Below are positions 22,134 through 34,036 of a stretch of DNA of 64,000 nt, piece after piece. A program made the position numbers and the translations under genes. The notes below the pieces were generated by a model, which was given only the letters and a program-made list of their open reading frames with translations, was not told where the DNA came from and ran no database searches. Positions within the stretch are counted from its first letter, which is position 1. Each line of letters begins with the position of its first letter. The DNA is from Adineta ricciae. Taxonomy: Eukaryota; Rotifera; Eurotatoria; Adinetida; Adinetidae. The stretch covers positions 11,534 through 75,533 of the forward strand of contig CAJNOJ010000351.1 of NCBI GenBank assembly GCA_905250025.1, read 5' to 3'.

Positions 22134-24593
22134 TTAATGAAGAATTCTTTTTATGCGAATATCGTGTCTTCGTTTGGCATTAGTATGTACTGGATTGAAC
22201 ATATTTGAAAATTTTGTAAAACCAGCATACACGACGAGAGTATATATGGGCATGCAGATCAACATCATAACAATATTCGTAATTAATATCGGTTGTTGAC
22301 ATAATCTTTCCTATTATATAAAGAAAATATACTTAGATAATCAATGATATTTATCTGATAAATTATACAATATCTTGTGGATTTATGATATCAACTGTAT
22401 CACTGACTGAAACTGAAGTAGTTGAACCTGTTGTTGTAACTACAAAACAAAAATAATATATATATATATAATGACAATGTGTAAGCCTTGCTCACTTGTT
22501 GCAGTTGAACTAGTAGTGGATATTACAGTTGTTGTAACAACTGCAGTTGTTGTGATGACAATACCGGTTGTTGTTAATAAAGTATTGATACTAGTCGTTG
22601 ATGTTGGTCTTGTTGTAACTGTTACTGTTGTAAATGGTGTTGTCGTTGTTGTTGTTGTCGATGAAACTGCTGGATCCCAAATATTAAATCGCCAATATGT
22701 TGGATCACTGATTGGTGCCGATTCAGCATCTTTACAAGAACATTAACCATATAGAAATTGATAGAAATAAAACTTACGACAAAATACACTTCCACTTGAA
22801 AATCCACTATCTATTGTTATATAATAAAATTTACCCGGTGTCCATGTATAATTTGTAATAATAACAATTACATTTCCAGTATAAATTATATTAGGTGCAT
22901 ATCCAGCATCATATTGTAGAACACTTTGATTTGTAGCTGCATCGTTAAAATAGATATTTGTTCCATTACGACTTGGACGACCAACTTGACCTTTTGCTAT
23001 ATAATTGAAATAAAGAAAAACAGATGAAGTTTGTTTTTTTGTCTCCAAAAATATGTACCTTGTATGGTAAATCTGCTTTGATTTTGAAAGACAGTACCTA
23101 CTGGACTTGCTGTGCCTTGTACGTATGTAGGTTGAAGTAAATCTGGTGCAGTATAATTAACTAAATATGTGACACACCATGGAGTGGACTGGAGATTTTC
23201 ATTATCAAGAGCAGCAGCACAAAAAGTTTGAGGACCAGCCTGCTCTTGTGCGGGTGTCCATGTCAATATCATTGTCCATTTAACTATCAATTTTTATTTC
23301 AAATTCAAATTTTTTTCTCATTCTAATAGGTCAAAATGAATAACTTACAAGTACTTATATGAGTAATAGAACTATGCGTCATTCCATATGGTGAAGCAGT
23401 AATAAAATCAACGACCGATTGACCAGGACAATATGTTTCTACAATGATAGTTTCATTGAACGTGACATCTTGAATATAAATTCAAAATAGTAAAGATGAT
23501 GAAATGTAGTTATTGATTGTACTTACTAATAGCAACTCCAATACAAGCTGAAATCAATTTTAAAAAAAGTACAGGTGAGTTTAATTTAAATAAGAATACT
23601 AATATTCATACCTCGGTTTGGACGAACACCGATGATAGAAGGAGGTGTACAAGTGCTGGTAATATTATATCCATAAAATAAGAACTGTATAGGAACAGAA
23701 CTCATTGGAATTGTGTAAGAAGAATCATAAAAATCTTGAATTTGTAGAGCAACTGCATAATATATATCAGCAGTCGGTAAGTTGAATGTTAATGTGCAAT
23801 TAGTAGGTTCCACTGCAGCTCCAATAGGTAATCCGGAGCAGATACCTCCACATTCATCTACTTGATTGTAATTGTATGCTGAATTTGCATCAGACCAACG
23901 ACATTTCAATATATCAGTGGGATCATTATCTGCCATTTGTACGATGTGAACAATTGGCGTCTTTATTTGATAAAATATGACTGGTAATGTATTTGTAACC
24001 GGACTACTATTGATATAACCATCAGGTCTTAAGACTAAATTCAGTCGATTAACAATGGACCAGTCACCGCCACCGCCTTTATAAAGTTGCGCCATCCACG
24101 CATTTGATTGATAACCTATTGTAATCGATGTATTCAATAGTAAAGTCACCTGATCATATTTTTCACCAGCCACCGATTCAATCATTGAATTGTTTTGACA
24201 ATCGGTAGTTTTAGTAGTAACTGAAACCGTATTATTAGTATAATTTGAACTCGGACAATTATTTAAACATTGTAGATAAGCAGCACCAACGCTAATATTT
24301 GTCTTAGCAGCAACATTTGCTTCTGTGCAAACAAAAGTCCGTGGAGTAAAACTACCCCATGTACGATTCCAAAAGTACCGTTGATGTATGAGAATCACAG
24401 CGGTAGTGTCGGATGGTGCAGGTTTAGGATTTAACGGCCGCCTAAGAAGAAAATTCGATTGAGAAAAAATTAACGCTACGACTGCAGATACTCACCATGA
24501 AATAATACCACCACGAAAATGTGCTCCATCAATCACATCATGCAATAAAAGCAAAACTAAGAATGAAAGATATAAAATTCCCTTCATTCTCAT
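22134..24593 (-). CDS. Type I membrane glycoprotein with large cysteine-containing ectodomain and Thr-rich stalk
   Basis: I resolved nine exons: 24496-24593, 23612-24441, 23527-23547, 23351-23468, 23059-23283, 22778-22996, 22496-22729, 22369-22439 and 22134-22310. The signal peptide (MKGILYLSFLVLLLLHDVIDG) is followed directly by AHFRGGIISW, an opening I associate with a family of large secreted metazoan proteins of unknown function. The ectodomain has many N-glycosylation sequons and ADNDPTDILKCRW, DECGGICSGLP, CTLTF and YYAVALQIQDFYD. Exon 7 encodes a mucin-like Thr run, and the last exon gives a helix LITNIVMMLICMPIYTLVVY plus a basic tail. The third exon is only 21 nt. Start chosen for the signal peptide. 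Probably a cell-surface adhesion or recognition protein; ligand unknown. Confidence 0.85.
22457..22470. repeat. (TA)n dinucleotide tract
   Basis: Seven TA units inside the intron between exons 7 and 8 of the membrane glycoprotein gene. Confidence 0.6.
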
Positions 24594-25462
24594 CTGTCGT
24601 ACTGTATAAAATGAAATGGATGGAGATTAAACGTTTATATTTATAGTTACTGTGCAAATTTTAAATCAACAATAAAAAAATATTTTTTCGCGGGAACTTT
24701 TCCGTCTAGCGATTGAAAGAAAATATTTTTAATGGACTACCCACGGTTGTATGGAGGAAAAATAAACTTCCATTCAATACATCTTATGCGCATTTATGTC
24801 ACGCATTTCTAATGACCTATTTGATCAAGGATAGACAGTATTTTATGCATTCGAAGTTTTGAATAATGTGTTTACATTTCAGTGACGTAGAGAAAATACC
24901 CACGACAGACTTCTACAGAATATGACAAACAAAAATTTTTGATCCCAAGAAAGTTTCCTCTCGGAATTTTTTTCATCTATCGCCCAAAATGCAGCTGTAA
25001 CCATATGAAACAAAACTATAGTCAAAGCTCACGTTAACAACTATAAAGAATTCAAACGATCAGCACATGAAATATTTAGATCTACATGTTATAGAAGTCA
25101 CAATAAAGATCAACGTGAAAAGGTTTGAAGTTATTTCTGATTTTGTTCGATGCTTATGAACATATAAGCGAAGGTATCTGATAACGATTAAAAAATATTT
25201 GTATTGAAAGTTTCGCATATGAGAAAACTGCAGTAGATGTAAATGCGATCCTCGTTAGAATTTTCACATCTGAAGTAATTATATTGCCTCCCTAACCGAT
25301 TGGTAATTAGAAAAATATAATCTTCTGTTTAATGCACATATGCAGATGTAATTCATTGCTTTACGTTTTTCTGTGAGCAAGAAGAAATCATTATTTCATT
25401 TGAAGGACATAGAAAATGATAGGAAATAGTTGAAGAAAATTATGAATGATTACAAAATACGT
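24594..25462. other. Upstream flank, no gene seen
   Basis: 5' flank of the minus-strand glycoprotein gene. AT-rich with no recognisable frame or repeat; promoter elements cannot be pinpointed. Confidence 0.4.
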
Positions 25463-27829
25463 AGGGCTATCGAAAATAGACATGCACCAGTACAGTCGGA
25501 CTGGGTATTAGCTACCTATAGTAACTTCCACCGTAATTCATATGTGTTGTAGCCTTCAACAAACATTTGCTATTGTGCCTTTTATGTCGAATACTAACTA
25601 GGCCGAACGCTTCTGAAATGCTTGTTTTCTAGTCTGTTGTATACTAAACACACTAATTTTCTTCAAACAAATGATTATAAATCACCTTAATGCCTTCTTT
25701 GCACGCAATGTAGATTGGCATACTAAGATAATTAATTCATACCGTTACTGCCCATGTGCAATCGCGTACAGACTCTTGGAAATGAAACTTAATATGAAGC
25801 TTAGCTTATAAGTTCCATTAATTGGCGCGAATGAAACGGAATTTATTTGTCAGCTTGTGCCAATGACGAAACACATTGTATTGAGTTTCATTAGCCCTGA
25901 AAACCCGTGGAAGGCTTTTTCGAAGATAGAAAGAAACACATATGTGAAACAGAACTTCACAGCAGTCAGGATTATTGTGTTGACATGAGAAAAGAAGTAT
26001 CTTTTTATCATCAAGATACGGGATGTTCCTTGCAAAGAACACTTTTACTTGTAGCACAGAATATTTCTCTTCCGTTATTATTAAACTAAGTATTATATGT
26101 ATATAAAATGTGCGCTTGTGTGCTAATGTTTCAATTTGAAATGTTTTTGAATGTGCATGCAAATGAAACTATGCTTGAGCAAAAACACGAGAGCTGGTGT
26201 GAGTAGATGAGGACTTCGTTATAGGTGAGTGAAGATAAAACCACCAGCTATGCACCACTCTGCTCAGAAATCACACATGACACAGACACTCGTCTACTCA
26301 ACCCTCACTCACACATGCCCTTATCCACATACGTTGTCGAAGGCATCGAAGAGCCAAAAATGACAAAAATATGCACTTTTTATATACATGTAATACTTAA
26401 TATAGTCATACAGAAAGATGAATGATCCATGCCCCTATGGCCAAAAGCCCTTCCAAAAGGACATTTTTTTATACAATATTACATATCACTGAGATTTGAG
26501 TCTAAGACTTGCAAACTACAGTAATTCTATGATCTTAGCTGACTACAAGCATTATCATTTCACTTGAAAAACCATATTTCATATAATTGTCGCAACAAAA
26601 TACGGTAAGACAAGGTCCCAATAAGAAATCACTCTCTGAAAAGAGGTACTTCGTTGGACTGCTACTTAAGGTCGATTTTTTGCTCACCCCGTGAACTATG
26701 AGACCCTCTTCACTCGAAAAATCGTGAAATTTTATGTAGAGTTTTGTTTCTTGTTCGATTTCAAATACTCTGCAAAAAAAAACTGGTCGATAGTGAACCA
26801 TGAAAGGTTTTAGTGAGGGTCTAAAACTTTTTCTAGTTCGGCACATTTAGCTAAAATCATTTTAGGTTCTGAAAATGGTACTGAAAAAAGGTTCAGTATG
26901 ACCCGGTTCTTTTTACAGAGTACTCAATATCCCTTGGAAGGATATCTCGATTTCTTGGAGTTAGAATGCCATTTTGATGAAGTCCAATATATTCGTTTTT
27001 ACATATGAATTACAGTGGAAGTTACTATAGGTAGCTAATACCCAGTCGAACTGGGTTCATGCCTAATCGAAAAGTAGTCAGAGAGGGTTTTTTCCGCTTT
27101 AGAAAAAACATTAAAAGAGTTCTTGTTTTTTCACCGATCGATAGAGTGTGTTTCGCTCCCTAACTCTTCATAAATTAGTAAATTTTCGAGAGAAAGCTTT
27201 TTTTTCTTGCCACTCTCTGGTAGCGGTATAGACGATACTCTTGCTTGTATGGATTTTTTCCCGTTTGTCATGGGTTTTTCCTCATTCTTTCATTATGTTC
27301 TCTTCTTCTTATTGCGTCTGGCGAGTCTTGCTCACGTATCGTTTATTCCGACAAAATCAATTATAACGAAAGGAAAAACTAAAAAGGAATTAACTAAGTG
27401 GATATTTCAATAAACGTTCGAAGTAACTGCCGTTACTTGCCACTTATAGCTGCATTCTTTCGAACCATTTCTCGACAGACTTTTTTTATTCATCTGAGTT
27501 AAGGATGCGGAAAAATTCTTTGTTATAGGTACATAAGAGAGACCCGCCAAACGCGATAAGAAGGAGGGAACGTAATGAAAGAATGAGACAAAACCCGCGA
27601 AAAACGGGAAAAAATCCATATAAGCAAAAGTACCGACTATATTGCTGCCAGCGAGTGGCAAGAAAAAAAACTTTCTCTCGAAAATTTACTAACTTATGAA
27701 CAGTTAGGGAGCGAACAATTAACACAGAGAAATAGAGCGAAACACGCTCTATCGATTGGTAAAAAAATAATTCTTAGTGTTCTTCCTAAAGGGAAAGAAA
27801 ACATTCTCTCACTACTTTTCGATAGCCCT
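25463..27829. mobile_element. Composite inverted-repeat (fold-back) element
   Basis: The ends match as AGGGCTATCGAAAA (25463) and its reverse complement at 27829. Two inverted-repeat pairs sit inside. Pair A, about 80 bp: 25463-25545 against 27001-27068, including GGGTATTAGCTACCTATAGT. Pair B, about 270 bp: 27066-27330 against 27555-27824, including CTCCCTAACT...TTCATAA, TTCTTGCCACTC and TTTTTTCCCGTTT. The ATCGAAAA tip occurs a third time at the A/B junction (27066), so one element may be nested beside another sharing the same tip. No transposase is encoded; the several ~60-110-codon frames are mirror images within the arms. A clean target-site duplication is not visible. Confidence 0.75.
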
Positions 27830-28059
27830 GCGTAATATTATTTCTATTATGGAGATGTTTTCTTGCAAATAATATTAATCAATACCTAAAATTATTCACT
27901 AGATTAGAATAAAAGTTGAAAAATTAAAAAAAATAACAATAACATGAATTTTCGGATATGGTTTGTTCATTTATAAAGAAGAGATTGAAGAGAAAATTCA
28001 ATCCATCGAATTTACAGATAGATGCACATGAATAAAACGATAATTGACGAACCTAATAC

Positions 28060-28870
28060 CCATAGTTGTTCAATTGCACTTTTAGAAGACCATATTTACG
28101 AGCCAATGATTTTTAAAATCAAAAAGACCTTGGACAGCGAACATAATAAATTTCATCATTTTTCACATTTTCTAAAGACAACATCTAATTGCATAAATTG
28201 ATCGATTCTTCGAGCTAAAACACGTGCTTCATTTAATTTTTCCAACGCATATACTATTGTAATTGTAACCATAGATCGAAGCATTGAAAAACAATTGCTG
28301 TCTGAAAAGTTTGATCGATCAGCCAACTTATTCTAAATGTTGCCAGAGGAATCAATGATAAACTTGCAAAAAAAAGACCAACATTTAATGCTCATAATAA
28401 ACTCGATTTATAAAGACTAGAAAATTCATTTTGATGTATTGTACGCACTCGTTTTCCCTTTGCTTTTTCCCTATTGTGCATTTTGATAATTAGACAACCA
28501 TTGACAAGTGAATTAATCGCTTGAACACGTTTATCGATGGATGCTAATCTCACTTTTCGGCATCAACTAAACAATTTACTAAAGATCAATTGTAATACAA
28601 CCATTAAAACAAGTATTACAAAATCAAATATCGTCGAAAATCCAATGAAACCCCAAATTAAAAACAAATATTCCAACTACTTCTATAGATGTTAATAGTA
28701 ATATATCAATAAAGCATTTTAAACGCGCATTCCTATTCGAGTATTGTGAGATTTTATATATCGATCAGTTAATGAAAGAATCGGTGTTGCTCAACTGACA
28801 AATATCAAATAAATCCATTTTATACATGATAATCCTTTGAAAAGCATGCGTTTTACCATTGATCATTTTG
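28060..28870 (-). pseudogene. ABCC/MRP-type transporter pseudogene (first transmembrane domain)
   Basis: On the minus strand, in shifting frames, I read FGFIGFSTIFDFVILVLMVV, then RVQAINSLVNGCLIIKMHNR, IHQNEFSSLYKSSLL, LNVGLFFASLSLIPLATF, ISWLIDQTFQTA and YALEKLNEARVLARRIDQFM. This is the order of the first ABC transmembrane domain of ABCC4-like exporters: the INELLNG helix, the coupling segment, and the KLSEARVSSKRI segment leading to the first nucleotide-binding domain. Several stops and frame changes interrupt it, and no Walker A or signature motif follows, so it is a fragment of a dead gene. Confidence 0.75.
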
Positions 28871-30500
28871 AAAAAAAACTCCATATCTTTAAAATCATTC
28901 AGTTTAGCTTTTATTTTTTTTAATCTAATATATTAGATACACACATACACTTCCACTCAATCTCGAGCCATGCTGTTTCAGCTAAAATAAGAGGTGATTT
29001 ATCTTTGAGCCGCATTATTAGTTTGGATATTCAGCCTCATGATTCTGGCTATTACATGGTTTGTGAAGCGAAAGAAGCTTCATTTCAACGTTGAATAAGA
29101 ATTTGCTGTGCTGATGGAATCGGGTAGCGGGGAGCTGGGAGGATTGGTGTTTTTACTCTGTGGATAGGAATGAAAATTTAATTTTGATGAAGTATATGTA
29201 GGAATCTGCTTGTGTGTTGTCGAATTGCATTTACTTTGAGACTCGAAGAAGTTTTGGTTTTTCCCAATTGTCTTGAGGGCATTTTTTGAATGCAGTAGTC
29301 TTTGTCTAAGGTGGTGTGGTAGAAGCGATGAGTGACCGTTTGGTTCCATGCGAATCGAGATCTGCGCTATTTCTCATGCATTTGTGTGAGATAGTGGCCG
29401 GCATAGTGGACAGTGGTTGTATAGGACTAGGGATGCACCAAATCCAAATCTTAGATTTGACTGGAATTGAGTGAAGTTGGATTTGGATTTGATCATCAAA
29501 TCTTGTCAAAGCTTTAAACTTTCTATACATTCGATAAGTTGCAGTGTTGGAATCAGTAAGAGTGAATCAGACTGTCATGTGAATTTGACAATAGGTATTT
29601 CACCTTTTTTGAGACAAAAATCTGGAAAGACTTGTAAAAAATGGCAAATTTATTTCACTGTGATACAGTGTTAGTTCGAGTAGAAGCACAGTTCAATAAG
29701 ATCGAAATTTAATTCTGACTAAATGTGAGCCACATATCAGTCAAACCCAGGGCTGCCCGCTGTTCAGGTATAGAATGGGGTACAAAAATTCTTAAATGGG
29801 GTACATGTGAGGTACATTTTTGTCCGCAATGGGGTACATCAAAAGGGTACACATTTTTTNTTTGACTGGAAGTGGATTTCGTACATCCCTATAATAGGAC
29901 AGTTTTTCTTGAATATACAGATATTACTCATTTCGACTGTTGAGCGATTGGCACTGCGACGACCTGCGGGTGTGATACGGAATGGTCTTAAAGAGCTCTC
30001 CGAGCAATAGCTGACATTTTGTTTGGAGCAGTAGTTCTGGTGCAGATATTTAGGCGTTTTCATTATATGCCATTAGCATCGGTATCCGATGACAAATACG
30101 AAATATCTATGGCGAACGCATGACATACGGAGAAATTGTGCTAGGTACGAAAAGCAACATGCTCAAAATTTCGACACTTGCGCTCCTTATGCTTCTGGTT
30201 TTCCATTGCACAACACGGTAGCTTCGTATCTTCTCATTCACCCTTCCTTTCACTCTGACCCACCATCGAGGTTGATCTCAATCTTTTCAAAGCCTGCGAC
30301 GCTACTGATTGGCTCCATCGATTCCCTGTAACCACTGCAACACTCATAAATGTATACCACGTGTGTAGTCTTCTCTGCGAGCGCTCAGACGGCCTTCGGC
30401 CGCCTTCGCTATCACAGTTAATCTCGATGCTTTCTCCAACGAACATCCACCCTCAATAGCCCTCCCAAGCCATGTTTTCTGACGTCTTGGTCAATTTCGA
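28871..30500. other. Mixed non-coding region with an N junction at 29860
   Basis: Frames here (for example minus 29080-29530 and plus 30089-30331) show no recognisable family. Positions 29783-29853 carry repeated GGGGTACA/GGGTACA units. A plus-strand stretch near 29000-29090 reads SLDIQPHDSGYYMVCEA, which resembles the end of an Ig-like domain but is too short to call. The single N at 29860 is probably a contig junction. Confidence 0.35.
29783..29853. repeat. GGGTACA short-repeat cluster
   Basis: Five GGTACA-containing units (ATGGGGTACA three times, plus GAGGTACA and AGGGTACA) in about 70 bases, ending next to the N at 29860. Confidence 0.5.
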
Positions 30501-30615
30501 AGAAAATGTTCTTTTGGCCTTTGACCTGCGACAGACACACACACAAACGAATTTTCGTCTTTTGACCACTTTTTTCCGACATGACCCTCCTTTCAGTCGA
30601 GGGTATAATACCTTT
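30500..30615. repeat. Dispersed repeat with CCCTCC...GAGGG core
   Basis: AGAAAATGTTCTTTT, CCTTTGACCT, a CA-rich tract with ACACAAAC, then ATGACCCTCCTTTCAGTCGA and GGGTATAA. The same order of blocks recurs at 39085-39205; the core alone is at 17741. The core can fold as CCCTC...GAGGG. Probably the end of a non-autonomous mobile element. Confidence 0.6.
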
Positions 30616-31394
30616 ATGTATTTTTTTGGATTTTAATGATTCAGATAAGATTTCATTACATGTGCGTAACGAAGAGTGTATACGTTGGTAAATTATAAAT
30701 ATGTGATCATCACGTGTTTATTCATGTGAAACGAAATAAATCACATTTTTTTATTTTCTAAACGATAGATAGTGTATATCATCTTTCGTATATCTTTGAT
30801 TTTTCTTATTTCAATAAGTTTAATTTATTTCAAAGTCGAACAACACGAAGTAAGTTAAGAAGAGTTTTCCTTTTTTTTATCTCTTAATGTCTCTTTTGAT
30901 ATTTTTAGATTAATTATATCGTGAAAAATACACAAACTATAAGAATAATAGTTGTCAACAATTTTCAAGTACAATAATAGGATGCGTAATAATATTTTGA
31001 ATTTTTTTCATATTTTTAATGACACTTCATCATCTTTAATTAAATACTTTTCCAACACTATCAAATGAGGATTATATTAAAGTAAGATCAAATAGAAATG
31101 AACACAGTAATTATAATCAATTTAAATCAAGGTTTCGGTTTAGTTATTACTATCAATATGATTCATTTCACGGGCCTTTTGAGATAATGTTACAATTTAA
31201 GTTATTTAGAATTATAATTGAGATCAATTTGATAGAAATCATAGATCAATGGAATAATAAGAGAAGAAGTTTTCAAGATTCTAATAAACAATTTATGTAC
31301 GAATTTAGGACGACATCATTTTAAAGGAAACTGTGAAGAAATATTTATGTCTTAAAAATATTCAAAACATATTTTACAATTAATATTTTAGATA
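30616..31394. other. Downstream flank of the SDR gene, no gene seen
   Basis: AT-rich, no frame of interest. It includes the 3' flank of the minus-strand SDR gene. Confidence 0.4.
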
Positions 31395-32300
31395 TTATTG
31401 TTTTTCTTTGAATAATGTTTTGGAATGTTCAACAAATCCTTTGACTTTAGCTTCATCATCACATATATATGGTAGTTGTTTACCATCTTGATAAAAAGCG
31501 CCATTTTCTAATTCATTTGTTGGTGTATTGATTACATACATTATAGAATCGGCACCAAGTGCTGCTGATCGAGCTCCGGCAGCATTACCATTAAGATCAG
31601 TGGCACAAAAGCCAGGACATACAGAATAAATGAATAGATTTTTATCTTTACAATATTGACGTGCTTGACATCGAGTAAGAGCAATTAGTGCAGCTTTAGA
31701 AACAGTATATGATGGGAAAGGTATTTCAGAAGAATATCCAATACGTTCTAAATTGTCCGATCCATATGCTGAAAGAAATTCTTGAACAATATGATCCAGT
31801 TCTGGTGTTGTTAATGTTGGTGATGTATATTTTTCTTGAAGTTCTTTTGAAAAAAGATATGATACCAATGGACCAACACCGCTGGCAACATTAATGACAC
31901 GACCATGTTTACGTATTAATGGAATCAAATTTTCATTAAGTATTTTAATACCATAATAATTAGTTTCAAATGCTGATTTTGTTGCCTCAACTGATTGATC
32001 TTTTGGTGCAATTGCAGCATTATTAATTAATATATCTAAATGTCCATTGTATTTTTGTCTTATTTCATTAGTAGCAGCAAGGATACTTTCTTTTGATGAT
32101 GTATCTAATTGTAATAAATGCACATTTGATGGAGAGCCTAATCGTTGAATTGCATCTTCACCACGTTTGATATCTCGACTACCAAGAAGAATAATATCAT
32201 TGTTTTTAGAAGAAGATTGATCAAGAAATTTTTTTACGACTTCAAAACCAATGCCTTTATTTGCTCCAGTCACTAAAATCACACGTTTTTGCTCTGTCAT
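31395..32300 (-). CDS. Short-chain dehydrogenase/reductase, carbonyl reductase (CBR1)-like
   Basis: Single-exon frame of 301 residues, normal for the CBR1 branch of classical SDRs, which reduce carbonyl compounds with NADPH in the cytosol. Visible motifs: the Rossmann glycine motif TGANKGIG at 11-18, a basic residue cluster after beta-2 (GSRDIKRG) fitting NADP(H), NNAA at 93-96, catalytic Asn114 (FETNYYG), Ser140 (INVASG), Tyr198 and Lys202 (SYTVSK), and PGFCATD after beta-6. The extra loop between Ser140 and Tyr198 (FSKELQEKY...TTPELDHIVQEFLSAYG) is typical of CBR1-like monomeric enzymes. The start is supported by the short N-terminus before the first beta strand. It appears intact and functional. 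The physiological substrate cannot be told from the sequence. Confidence 0.93.
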   Translation of the reverse strand: MTEQKRVILVTGANKGIGFEVVKKFLDQSSSKNNDIILLGSRDIKRGEDAIQRLGSPSNVHLLQLDTSSKESILAATNEIRQKYNGHLDILINNAAIAPKDQSVEATKSAFETNYYGIKILNENLIPLIRKHGRVINVASGVGPLVSYLFSKELQEKYTSPTLTTPELDHIVQEFLSAYGSDNLERIGYSSEIPFPSYTVSKAALIALTRCQARQYCKDKNLFIYSVCPGFCATDLNGNAAGARSAALGADSIMYVINTPTNELENGAFYQDGKQLPYICDDEAKVKGFVEHSKTLFKEKQ

Positions 32301-34036
32301 TGTTGAGACCTTGTTTATTGAAATAGTTGCACACTGTAAAACACATCGCTATTATATAGAAAGAAAAAAAAACGTAACGAGCGTACGTAAAAGTACTTTT
32401 TGTTCGCTCGTACGCTATGACGAAGACATGAAAGAAATATGTCATTGTAAGTGTCGGTGAGTGCAAAACTTATTAATAGAAAAATTTGATTCTGTCGAAC
32501 AGAAATAGAGTTTAAAGAGATGTTTTGTCACAAATTAACTATAAGAAAAGATATTTCATAAAAATTGTTAAACCTCCTGAAAATCCGAGAGAGTTTTTGA
32601 AATTGAAGCCTGTTTTTTATTTTTCTTCTAGTTTTTCTTGTGCCAAAACTTTCTCTATTTACATAGAATCATAAACTGTTTCCTTTTACAACTTCAGTAT
32701 AAATGCAAACTATGTCTACTTCTTTACTACAAAAGATGTCAGTACTGTACCATATACTGTCTATTATAATTACTAGTAGTTCCTCAAATATATGAACAAT
32801 TTCCCAGTTAATTTATTGTATACGTAGTTCTATTTGTTCTATACTAATCTATTCTAATAGTCTTTATTTTAGGTTTTACAGGCAATTTAAAATCAACTAA
32901 TTATTTATCAAAAAGATGACTTCAGAGGGGAAAAGAAATATTTACTGAAGTTTTTTCCAAAAATTTCGAGTAAACATTCCTTTTTCGTTCTAGCGCCTTA
33001 GTGCTAGCTTTGCACTGATCGCAGAAAATAGCAGTAATCGATATTTATCATGTGCGTTTTTTATCCACTGAAATTTTAACAGACTCGTGATTAGAAAACG
33101 ACACCTTTTTGTTCAATTGTTCTTCGTAGGATTAAGTCTTGTGGAAATGGTTTTAAAAATTGACAGTTGTTCCAAATTACTATCAATCAATTGAGCGGTT
33201 CTATGTGAAATTAAGGAAATTTTATATGTCGCTCTCATATTTTTTCGATTTGAATCATCATCAATAGAAATATAATTCTGTAATTAAGATTTTCCATTGA
33301 AATTCTAGCTTTCCACTGAATTTCAATAACAATGCGATTCAGCAATAAAATTCTCATTAAAATTTTCTTACTTACAGTATTATCAGATACAATATAGTTT
33401 TAAAAATATTGTGAAACTGATACTTTTCTCCGGCAACTCAGTTTCGTTGAATATTATATCAGCAATTGGTATATCTCACCCGAATCATCTTTGATAATAT
33501 TATGTCATGTATGTTTTATGAATTTGTATTTTCAACGAAAGATACACAACAAATTGCTCTTTTTTTAGCTACTTTATATCTAATTTGAGTTAATATAAAC
33601 GAAGAACATATTCACACGGCTGAAAAGTTTTTGTATAACTTAACCATGCAATAGCTTTCAATATCAAGATGTATGTGAAGATTCAATCAAAAATATTTTT
33701 GGTCAACGTGTACAAAATGGTAAGTGTCTAATAATTCAGATGAATTTTAAATGAATGAATGATTTATCTCCGATTATAATTGAGAAAGATATCTACTTGC
33801 TCTTCTTAGAATAGTTGACCATTTCTTCGCATACTAAACATCATCTAATTTAAATAAACTATATTAGCTAAACTGCAGCGCACTTGCTATTAAATTCAAC
33901 ACAAATTAAATACATATGGTGTTCGAAACTTTCATCACTACAACTAAACAATTGTATAGCCTCTTTATACGATGTTAATTTTACATCCTTATTCTATCTA
34001 TGCATAAAGCTAATACGCTCTCAACTTCACTCATAA
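32301..34036. other. Intergenic, no gene seen
   Basis: Upstream flank of the SDR gene and downstream flank of the zinc-ribbon membrane protein, both on the minus strand. AT-rich without recognisable features. Confidence 0.4.

Noticed and set aside
22471-22746. Plus-strand Val-rich 91-codon frame
   Set aside because: Antisense of the Thr-rich stalk exon (ACA/ACT codons read backwards as Val codons).
27207-27725. Paired ~70-85-codon frames on opposite strands with similar text
   Set aside because: They are mirror images produced by the inverted arms of the fold-back element; no recognisable domain.
29000-29090. Possible Ig-like domain end (LDIQPHDSGYYMVCEA)
   Set aside because: Only one motif-length match, no upstream cysteine or strand pattern, followed by a stop.
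32370-32420. CGAGCGTACG and CGCTCGTACG as a hairpin or terminator upstream of the SDR gene
   Set aside because: The two arms do not pair as proper reverse complements over more than a few bases.
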